DNA from: Hofstenia miamia
Lineage: Eukaryota > Xenacoelomorpha > Acoela
Direction of reading: 5' to 3'
Assembly: GCA_004352715.1 (NCBI GenBank)
Contig: SCFE01000048.1
Location: 1,959,221 to 2,023,220, forward strand
DNA: 64,000 nucleotides
Both the position numbers and the translations under genes were made by a program. Positions 48,001 to 60,300 of this stretch are shown here, piece after piece; position 1 is the stretch's first letter; each line of letters starts with the position of its first letter. The notes under the pieces were generated by a model, which did not search any database, had not been told where the DNA came from, and saw nothing but the letters and a program-made list of their open reading frames with translations.

Positions 48001-51000
48001 GGTTAATGTATATGTGTTCAACTTTGATTACAGTAAGCATTGGATTCTGATGACTGGCAAACTAAAGACAATTTCTACGTCAAAATCAATAATAAAGCTT
48101 TCCAAATCAGATATTTGTTTATCTTTGGATCTCTCATTTCGTGTTGCGATTTTGATTTTTAATATGTTTCTAATAATCCTACTTTTTACTTCAGTATACT
48201 GAGCAGGGAATTTTTCGTTGAGTTCACATTTGTCACAGAGGTTTTTTTAGGTCTGTGGAACCTTATAGTAAACTCAGTACAAAATATATCATTGTAAATT
48301 TTATAGTGTACTGGTTGGCTACCAAATTCGATTTCCATTTCAACAAGCATTATACATTTGTTTAATAGAAAGTCCACTGTCCACATACTCGCATTTACTT
48401 TCCTGCCTTACATAATGACTTTTGATGCAAGGGTAGCTGATTATTAGGGCAAGGCAAATGCTAATTGGTCAATCAGTATCTTGTGGTCAGAATGCTTAAC
48501 TGGAATGCATTTGAAGAGAAAACAAGCCGTTGGCGCTCTATTGTGTGTGCGTTGGTTGTCGCTGAAAGCGCTAAATCGAATCGTTATCGATGATTGGTCA
48601 AATTTTAGATCAAAATTATATACTCTGTTTGTTCTTTCAGTGATTTTATGCTTAAAGATGCCACCGATTTAATGAAAAATACACGCAAAAAGAACTGCCA
48701 AGCGAGAGAACGGCAAGAAGGTTATTTTGCGATATTTCTAATAAAGCGACAACGGAAATCAAGGAAGGACGAACTTGTGGGTCAGAAGATTTTCGTGATT
48801 GTCGACAAAACTCAAATTGGGTTTAAAAAATATGCCCATGTATTTCTTGAAAAGATTACGCAGTTTCAATATTGCAAACTCGTAGAAGTTCGTGTACTGG
48901 AGAAGACAAATTCCGACACCATATTTCAGATGATGTTCTGCGAGATTTTTCTATACCCATACCCCGCGAAAACTTCCTGCTCATTCTGCAGCATACATGA
49001 TATCAGCTGTTGGGTTGCTGAAAAGGGCTTACCCAAAACTCCGCCATATATCTTTCTTGTGCCATTTACTTCACAACATGTCAATGAGAACCAAAGCAAA
49101 TTATAGTTAAATCAATGACCTGGTTGCATCAGTAAAGTCAGCAACTGTGAAAAACCGGGACCGCCTGGGTGCTTTTGACGAAATAGGGCATCCGCCCGAA
49201 CCCATAGTTACCCGATGGGAAACATGGGTCAAAGCTGCTTTGTGGTACGCTGAAAATTTTGATGCGGTAAAACAATTGTTGTCTTTTGGTGGAGGCGGAT
49301 TGCTTGTTACGAAGGCTGTTGCAGCAGTTTCTGCTCCAGAACTACCACGGCAACTTGCGGAGGTTTACCGACTTTACCAGGGCTGATAAAGGATTTAGAA
49401 CGATCAGATTGTACCATTATCGAAGGGCACCAGAAGCTTACGACGATGATAAACGATCTAAAGAATCAACTTGGTGCGGAAGATACTAATGCGTATATGG
49501 AGCGTCGACTGAGCAAAATGGAAGACCTGAAAGAAATTATTGCCGCTACTGGAAGTTTGACCCCTTCGGAGTACGGAGATTTGCAGAAATGTCCATCATC
49601 TGACAGTGTTGTGGAGCGCTCTTTGTCTAAACTTCAGAAGCTACTTGAAAAAGACCGCCATTTTGCCGATTTCAATGTAAAGCATTATGTAATGGCATAT
49701 GTTAACGCGGAATAAATGCTATTTTTACCGCTGAAATTGTGTTTTTCAAGTCAAATCGTTAGCGCTATAATTGAAATTTTTAAGTCAAAATTTCCCTTGC
49801 CATACTGATTATATGGTTTCTGATTGAATTGCAACCTATTACTCATTTAGTTGAGTGACTGCAAAATGTAATGAAACGAAATTTGATTGGCTAATGGGTT
49901 TTAGAACAATTGAACAGTATGAACTAAACACTATTAAGTGAATTAGGAACAAATTGCATGCTGGTCAGTGTTGGGAAAAAATCCGATTTAAATTAAAAAA
50001 ATAAAAAAAAATCGGATTTTTTTATCTAAATTTCAATTTTACCCATACAAGGTAGTAAATATTAGAAATCTTTTTGATGCTACTATTTGTGAAACACAAT
50101 AATTTAATCAATTTTAAATATACTGAAGATAAAAAAACATGCAAAACAACATTTCAGAGCGTGCCAATATCACGGCAATGACTTTAAAAGAATTAGAATA
50201 CACTACTTGTATCTCTTTTAGTGTACTTGATTCAAATCAATAATTGAACTAATAATGTGCTTTGATTTAAATCATGATTTAAATCCAATTTAAATCAATG
50301 ATTAAAATTGAGTGATTTAAATCGATCAACACTGATGCTGGTATCCCTGTTAATTTTAGAAATTTTCAAAAAATTTCAACTGCCTAATGAATTGGACATG
50401 CTCATGATCCCAAAAATGCATACACATTTTTGATTTAGAACATTTGAACAGTGAGACAGCGATATAGTGATTTTGGATTTGAGATTGAAGTCAAATGCCG
50501 CTAGCCTAGTTTTAAATAACAACAAAGCATGAGCACTTAGGCCCAGGAAAACGATAGAACTTTTGTGTGTAAACTTATTATATAACTCTTCACATTCTAT
50601 TTGAGAATTGTGACATACTTGTTGAGAATAGTGTCATACATGTTAAAATGGTGACATACTTGTGGGAACAATTCCATTCTAAATGAGAATTAATAATAAA
50701 GTTAAATTTTAGTTACATTATTTAATAAATTATCACATAAATATTTTTTATACCATCAATAACCAGAAATAGAACAACCGAGGAAAAAAGAGCTTGGCAA
50801 GAAAAAAGAACACAAATTTGTGCTGCTTATTCTGCCAATGGGAACTGAAGAGAATTGGCTGCCAGTTTAGGTGTTCCAGAGTCCACTGTTTGCAGGTGGG
50901 TAGCTTCCTACTACCCTAATTATAGATGCGGTGAAAAGTTCAACATCAAGGCAACTGATGGTTCACAGGGAGTTCATGGTTGAAATAATTGAAAAGAATC

Positions 51001-54000
51001 ATTTAATAACATTAAAGCAAATGGTTGATGGAATCTTCTAAAAGTTTGAACTTAACTTTAAACACCCTGGTGATTTTTAAAAAAATTTCATGATCCTATA
51101 AAAATTTTTTAAACGCTCTCGCCTAAAATTTACATGTATTTACAAAAATAAAATTAGAATGTATAAAAATGAGACCCATTGTTGGAGTTTTATGGATGAT
51201 TCAAAGTAGGTTTACTATATTAACCTTCAACAGCCTGGGGATTTTTAAAATTTTTCATGATCCTATAGAATAATTTTAAATGCTCATAGCTCAAAAACTA
51301 TTAATGGTGTGCTCAATCTGAAAGCAACACATGATAGAGGAGATCCTTCGGCCCCGCGACCTCTAACTTTTGGTTTGGAAATCTTTTCACCCATTTAAGA
51401 AACAGTAAAAGTTCTTTGTTGCCTTTAGGGGCTCAAAACCTTCTAAATACATTAACACTACACATGGAGAGAATTTAAGTCTTTTTCCAAAATTCGTTCA
51501 ACAACATATGCCACAGCAATACGCTTTAATAGAAATTTGCAAGATTGCATTAAAGTATGTTCCCCAATAGACCTACCTATGCTCTAAAATTTCCAAATTT
51601 GGTAATAGGCTTGGAGAAAATTCTTTGTAAATGTGGAGTAATGGTTGGTCCTTTAAAACAAACGCTAGTCTGTTTAAGGTTAAAATTTAAAAACAGAAAA
51701 TGCAAGAATTAAATAAATCTGAGTAGATGAAAATTTTATTATTTTTTGTATTATTTTAATAAAATTCTCAGTTAGAATGTAATTATTCCAACTAATATTT
51801 AACGATTCTCAACCATTAGTCACTATTCCAACTAGTATGTCACAATTCTCAAATAGAATATGGAAAGGTATAGTGGCAATAGAAAATTTTTGAAATGATT
51901 TGAATTCCTCCAATGTGGTTGTTTTGATTACTCGAAAAATGGATGCCTGTATATGGGTGTATTATAGGAGAATAGTGAAGAGGAATTTTGCATGCCCCAA
52001 CCTTGTTAAGTTAAATACAGGGGTCCACTTAGTTTTTGTAATAAAATATTTAAAAGGAAATTTTGAAAACTATGACCTGAAATATGTTTAATACAAATGC
52101 AATTGATTCACTTCACACCACTTAGATAATTTGAGCTTAAATTCTAATGTAATAGTTAAACATACGTGATTTTTATAGTAAAATAACAACCGTTGCATAA
52201 TTAGTTTCAAAAGAGCATACTGAACAAAGCAAAATAGTTGATACACTTAAAAGTGCACTATTAGTCCAAAATACACTTATTTCTGAAACATATTTTTTTT
52301 AACAACCTACATGTATGTAGGTTGACTATGATGTATTATTGCATTCATTTTCATATGTATGCATTACAGTAAATATTTTGATATAAGCCATCTCGTGATA
52401 AATTCTTATCGAAATAAATTAAATGTATGAAATTGTGAGTAAATGAGTTTTTATTATTCCTAATGTAAGCAAATAAAACATGCTGTAAATTTGGTTTTTC
52501 CTCAAAATAAAGCTCTTTCAAATCTAGCAATTAGTTTTTGCGGTGGGGTGACTAACATTGTGCACCGCGCACATACCTATGATAAGTAATTCTATTTTTC
52601 TTGGAAAACGTTATTTTATATTTAATATGAACGCTGCATATCTGATTGGCGGAGGAGTCTTATTGCTCAATGTAAAAAATTCATTTAAATGTCTCAATTA
52701 CATGTAATACTAATAAAAGCACTGAACATTAATGCATTAGCGTTAAGTAAATTATATAAAATATATAAGCGAAAATTTTACTAAAAACAATTAAAAATGC
52801 GTTAAACAAATTAAATGAAAGTTAAGTTAAGTTTATTGACCCTTGCTTAGTGAAAACTGAAGTTTGAAAAGTCCGTTTATTGTTAACTACTAAAGCATCA
52901 GTTAATTGTTGCATTTGCAGCAGAAGTGATTTCTGCGTCGAAGACATTTCCCGCAATATTGCAATCTTCTCTGTTTCCAACGCTAATCGTTGTCGTTGAA
53001 TTTGTAGCTTTTCTTTAGCTAATTCGTTGTGGTCTACTGCTTTGTATGAAACCTCTTGATAGGGATAATTGTCGCTTGCATACAGTGGACTATCTTCCTC
53101 AACTTTACAGGTTTGAACAGGTTCAACGTCATCTGTATGAATAACAAGCCCATAACTATCATCTGTTGAATGAAAGAAAGAGTCTCCACCACATATTTTG
53201 GCAACCTTAGATTGAAATTCAGTTAAACCGTTTACGTCCACTTTCCCAGTATCATTTTTGTATTGTAAAGCAGCCTTTTTTGTTGCAGATTTAATGTTTT
53301 GCCATTTAATGCGTACTTCCTCAACTGAGCGATGACATAGTGTACTTTCCGAATTATTAACTTCTTGACAGATTTCCTGCCAAGCAAGAGTCTTACTTTT
53401 TGTCGTTTGTGTGCTGCACTCGATAGATAAAACTACTGGCCGTTTTTGGACTGCGTTAACTAGCGTAATATTCTCCTCCTCGCACCAGTTAGGTCTTCGC
53501 CGTTTCCTATTACAACAGTCTATTTGCATTCGTTATCGTTTCCTACTACTATGCAATGAACGCGCGAAATGCAACGTAGTTCCCTCTGAGAGTCTAATCA
53601 ATGGCTAAAACGTACATTTAATCTGCAATTAATTTTAATGTAAACGTCGGGTTCTACTCAGTACTCGCTAACACGGCGAAGGGATATTAGCTGCCGCCTA
53701 TTTAAATGAACGCACGAAGTATTCTCTCGAATTTAAATAGAAAATCCAGCGCGATGAAATTACTGCCATAAATCAAACGGATAACTTAAATGCACATTCG
53801 CAATTAGTGAAACATTAAATAATATTTAATTTAGCAAAATACAATACTTCAATAATCTACTAAGCTAATTGCAAAATTTTGATGTATTAAAACAATCAAC
53901 CACCAATATATTCGTCTAATTAAAATGAACGCATTTGTTACAATGAATAAATCTGCAATTATGCTTATGAAATAATTTATATGTAAATGTATATGTATTA

Positions 54001-57000
54001 CAAAGATAGTATACAATATATGGTAAAGCAAATATTTCTAGACACCAATTTATCAAGGCCTATCAATGATATATTGCTAATGCACTACAATACTGTACAA
54101 GTTATTGAAATAAATATATTGCAAAAATACTTATTGGGGCATAACTTTCTCACAATATTGCATTATATTCCAAGATTATGTTAAGAAGTTTTTTTAAATA
54201 ACTTCTTATAATCTGTTTTAGCTTTTTAAGAGATGAGCAAAATAATGACATTAACAAAGAATAAAAAAGTCTGACTGCAATATTTAGTTGGATTATAAAA
54301 TTATGCTCTACATGATAGGAGTCTATGGCTATACATGAAAATGTGTGAGGAGTACATACAAATAATATTTGTTTTGCTTACAAAGAAATGATCAGATTAC
54401 CTTAAGCTAAATTTAAATTCGAACAGTTAAAATAATTTCCTATTATCCAAGGAAACTCGAGTATTGAGTTTATATTGCACTTCCAAAATCAGTGTAAGAA
54501 TAGAAAAAATATTATGACGAGTGGAATTATATTGAAATACCGTAAATCCTCCTATTTAAAAGTTTGGGGTGGGGCATATACACGCCGTCTAAAAATATAC
54601 CTGTAAACTTCTCACTACGTTCGGGGTTAAGGGGCCTCTTAAAATGAGCAAATGCTAAAAATAATTTATTCAACAAAAGACACTTGGTTCCATTCGGCGG
54701 ATCGAATTAAATGAATGGAAAAACGTATGTGAGGAAAAATAAATTAGTGTGGCTGTTTAACGCTGTATGCTAAAAAAGCAACTGTTAAGGTTTGGGATGC
54801 GGCTTATACATCATGCGACTTATACACGAGGATTTACGGTAATGTTTTATTTTTTTGATGGCCACATAGTAGTAGATGTAGGTTGAGACACTTAAACTTA
54901 TGAACATTTATGTAAATCGCTACACTATGGATTTGTTTGGATAATTTGCATAATATATTGATTAATATGTGCATATTCACGTAGTCCATCAACAATGTCA
55001 ATTCAATTGTAAAGCCATTGCCTAAGTTAAAAATCTTGTCATATAAGTCATATTTCATAATGTAATTATTGACACACTTAATGAAGCTATTCTTTTTATC
55101 CTAATGCCAGACACAGGCGATCTTTACTTTCAGCAGACAAAATTTATATGTTAGAAATTGTGTATCAGTCAACAACGCAGGGCTGACTAAAATTATAGAG
55201 AATGGCTTTGATCAATTGCAAAGTTTTCAAGTTAATTTTTCTTTTTCTCATGTGTTTCAAATATCAATAACAATTCCAATTCTGCAAGCCAATCTCTATC
55301 GGACACTTTCGGATGGTCCCCTACACCTACATATATCACCATTATCTAATAGGACGTTGGATTTTGCTTTGCGGAAATATCTGACAGCAATACAATTATA
55401 ATAAAGTTTTCCATCCATAATGGTAATTCCTAGTTTCCTACAATACCATTATGACCTACATAATATGATGTATAATGATATGGTCTGGTATTATATTATA
55501 ACATGGGTGTGTCCACAATGATGGGGTAGTTGGAATTTTAAACCAATGAGTAATTGTCTCTAAAACTCACACAGTATGGAATGAAGAGAAAATGTTACAG
55601 ACATTCAATTTCAAATTGAAAATTGTATCCTCTCAAATTTCTTTGATCTTATATTAGTTTAAACAAAGACAATTTATCAACTCAAATGTTAGTTTATATT
55701 TCAGATTCACTCAGTATTATGAATTAAAAAAATGTCAGATATATCAAAGGTGCATCATGCAATACACTAGAAATAGCGGACTTGGTGTCCAGGGATGTTT
55801 CACCATTTATAAAAATTGCCAAAAATGAAGAATCATAAAATTGTGAATTTTATGTCATAGCAGCATTTCTGCTTTGCATGTTGAATGATTCTATATTTGA
55901 TCAAAAACTGAGTCGAACATAAAACTTTAGCATGATTTTTGTAAATGATGGGATATTGCAATTAAAATCATTTGGAATGAAGGATCACATGCTAAAATTA
56001 AAATATTTCTAGATTCAATTTACAAAAGTTGAATGAAGATAGGTTTGTTTGTATATCATTACGTTTACAATTTATGTGTGCTTACGCACTGTCAAACAAT
56101 GAGAACTTTTTAAGCTAATTGTAAGCTTAATGAAGTGAAAAATTTAATGGTGTGCATCTCCCACAGAATTCGCTCCAATAAAATAATATTATCATACATT
56201 CTATATTTAAAGCTTTCCAAAGGCAAAAGTCCCAAAATGTCTTACTTGATTATTGAATAAGTGTTTTCCTGAAAATCCATTTACTTATGGATAGGCCCAT
56301 ATAAAAAACCGTATATGTATGGCTTCTAGTTTAGAATAGAACAATTGTTTGCACGGGCCCCACAAAATTTTTGACTTCTTGCTTGAGTTGGTTAGGGTTG
56401 GTTAACATTCAATTTTCCAATCAAAAACCAAAATTTTCACAACCATATAAATTAGTGAGTCATTTTTAATTATACAAAATTATAATAAAGGCATTTAAAA
56501 ACATTTTCCAACTAGGCTTGGCACCGTTGGATTGAATAAAAATGTTCCAAACGCTACATTTCTTAGTAATAGGGGCTAAATTTATATCATTGTACAGATT
56601 GCATTTTAAAAGGTCTACCTGATTCTTTCGATAAGGTTACTGATTTTGCAGGAGTTAAACTGTGAGTTCCAGATGCGAAAACAGGAAGAGGACCGATAGT
56701 AGCAAAAACATCGCCATCTTCATCAATACACGGCTCGAGTGGTAAAGGAAGAGATTCCAGGTCGGGTTTAGTAGGTGGTTTGTAATCTGCCAAATCCAAA
56801 CGAGGTCCTTTTAGGGAAGCCTGTCGCCGACGTATTTGATCGCGAATCTAAATGTTGGGCACTGGCTTGTTTGTAGTTTTTCATTTCTATTTTATACAAA
56901 TTAAGAATTTTATTAAATAAATTATTCTGATGAATTGCTGAAATTGTAAAAAATAGAATTTCACAATATTAGACGCAAAAACAATGCTCTATGGTATTTG

Positions 57001-57292
57001 TAGAGAGTAGAGAAAAGCGGAAGATTCTCTCAAACAGAGTAACTGATTTTCTGATACACCCTAGAATAGATGTTCAAGTCTGGCACACACGATTTATTTT
57101 ACAACATCTTTCTACTCTCCGTAATCTATCGGTCACATTAATATTCTCAAGGCTCACAGCAAAGCGTTGTAGCAATGGCAGTTTAAGACTTTGGCTGGAT
57201 GCTGTTAACTGCCGCACCTGGGTTCTTCATAAAAAAACGCAATATTTGATACTTTTACAATAGAAATTTGCAAATGGTTTTGTAGATATTTA

Positions 57293-57332
<40 letters not shown>

Positions 57333-60300
57333 GGGTGGAACGAAAGTTCCCGGACTTTTTTATATTAGAATCTCATAATGAGATTGACTTTTCTGATAAC
57401 GTGTTTTTTTTAATTTTTCAGAAAAATTAAAAGATAAAAAATAAAAATATGAATATATTTACACAAAAAGCAGCCACAACAGACAATCTTTTAGTCAATT
57501 ATATACTCACCATCTCCATTCAGAACATGTCTCCATCGTTCAGGTAGTTTCATTATTCCTGCTCTAAAAAATTCAGTAGATTTTTGGGAGAAAAAAGAAT
57601 CAATATCTTTTGAAATTTCGTCTCTTGATTGAAATGTTTTTCCTTTAAGAAAATGTTCCAGCGATCGAAATAAGTGATAATCCGACGGAGCCAAATCAGG
57701 AGAATAGGCAGGATGAGGCATCACTGTCCAACCGAAATCCAATAGCTTCTGTTGAGTCAGTTTGGCAACATGAGGCCGAGCATTATCANTTGAGTTAAGT
57801 CCAAACGGAAATACTTTTTATTGAATAGATGCCGGAAACGTGTGAAAAAATTTGTTTAAAAGATTTACAGGATTCAATAAAAACTTATGGGATGATCTGA
57901 AAACATTATATTGAGAAACAAAATTAGAAACTTTTATAAGAATATTGGAAACAATAATGATTTTTGCCTCAACCAACAATACATATCGGCCGGCATCGTC
58001 CAAGAGATGAGAATTAATTATTATTTCACTTGTCCCACCCGTTAACTTAGAATAGTGTCTCGGTACAGTATTGTAAATTACTTACGAAAATTGAGTTAAG
58101 TCCAAACGGAAATACTTTTTATTGAATAGATGCCGGAAACGTGTGAAAAAATTTGTTTAAAAGATTTACAGGATTCAATAAAAACTTATGGGATGATCTG
58201 AAAACATTATATTGAGAAACAAAATTAGAAACTTTTATAAGAATATTGGAAACAATAATGATTTTTGCCTCAACCAACAATACATATCGGCCGGCATCGT
58301 CCAAGAGATGAGAATTAATTATTATTTCACTTGTCCCACCCGTTAACTTAGAATAGTGTCTCGGTACAGTATTGTAAATTACTTACGAAAATTGAGTTAA
58401 GTCCAAACGGAAATACTTTTTATTGAATAGATGCCGGAAACGTGTGAAAAAATTTGTTTAAAAGATTTACAGGATTCAATAAAAACTTATGGGATGATCT
58501 GAAAACATTATATTGAGAAACAAAATTAGAAACTTTTATAAGAATATTGGAAACAATAATGATTTTTGCCTCAACCAACAATACATATCGGCCGGCATCG
58601 TCCAAGAGATGAGAATTAATTATTATTTCACTTGTCCCACCCGTTAACTTAGAATAGTGTCTCGGTACAGTATTGTAAATTACTTACGAAAATTGAGTTA
58701 AGTCCAAACGGAAATACTTTTTATTGAATAGATGCCGGAAACGTGTGAAAAAATTTGTTTAAAAGATTTACAGGATTCAATAAAAACTTATGGGATGATC
58801 TGAAAACATTATATTGAGAAACAAAATTAGAAACTTTTATAAGAATATTGGAAACAATAATGATTTTTGCCTCAACCAACAATACATATCGGCCGGCATC
58901 GTCCAAGAGATGAGAATTAATTATTATTTCACTTGTCCCACCCGTTAACTTAGAATAGTGTCTCGGTACAGTATTGTAAATTACTTACGAAAATTGAGTT
59001 AAGTCCAAACGGAAATACTTTTTATTGAATAGATGCCGGAAACGTGTGAAAAAATTTGTTTAAAAGATTTACAGGATTCAATAAAAACTTATGGGATGAT
59101 CTGAAAACATTATATTGAGAAACAAAATTAGAAACTTTTATAAGAATATTGGAAACAATAATGATTTTTGCCTCAACCAACAATACATATCGGCCGGCAT
59201 CGTCCAAGAGATGAGAATTAATTATTATTTCACTTGTCCCACCCGTTAACTTAGAATAGTGTCTCGGTACAGTATTGTAAATTACTTACGAAAATTGAGT
59301 TAAGTCCAAACGGAAATACTTTTTATTGAATAGATGCCGGAAACGTGTGAAAAAATTTGTTTAAAAGATTTACAGGATTCAATAAAAACTTATGGGATGA
59401 TCTGAAAACATTATATTGAGAAACAAAATTAGAAACTTTTATAAGAATATTGGAAACAATAATGATTTTTGCCTCAACCAACAATACATATCGGCCGGCA
59501 TCGTCCAAGAGATGAGAATTAATTATTATTTCACTTGTCCCACCCGTTAACTTAGAATAGTGTCTCGGTACAGTATTGTAAATTACTTACGAAAATTGAG
59601 TTAAGTCCAAACGGAAATACTTTTTATTGAATAGATGCCGGAAACGTGTGAAAAAATTTGTTTAAAAGATTTACAGGATTCAATAAAAACTTATGGGATG
59701 ATCTGAAAACATTATATTGAGAAACAAAATTAGAAACTTTTATAAGAATATTGGAAACAATAATGATTTTTGCCTCAACCAACAATACATATCGGCCGGC
59801 ATCGTCCAAGAGATGAGAATTAATTATTATTTCACTTGTCCCACCCGTTAACTTAGAATAGTGTCTCGGTACAGTATTGTAAATTACTTACGAAAATTGA
59901 GTTAAGTCCAAACGGAAATACTTTTTATTGAATAGATGCCGGAAACGTGTGAAAAAATTTGTTTAAAAGATTTACAGGATTCAATAAAAACTTATGGGAT
60001 GATCTGAAAACATTATATTGAGAAACAAAATTAGAAACTTTTATAAGAATATTGGAAACAATAATGATTTTTGCCTCAACCAACAATACATATCGGCCGG
60101 CATCGTCCAAGAGATGAGAATTAATTATTATTTCACTTGTCCCACCCGTTAACTTAGAATAGTGTCTCGGTACAGTATTGTAAATTACTTACGAAAATTG
60201 AGTTAAGTCCAAACGGAAATACTTTTTATTGAATAGATGCCGGAAACGTGTGAAAAAATTTGTTTAAAAGATTTACAGGATTCAATAAAAACTTATGGGA

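Noticed and set aside
57790-58090. The missing rhophilin exon inside the 301-bp unit
   Set aside because: I read all minus-strand frames of the unit; none resembles the expected BRO1-to-linker segment.
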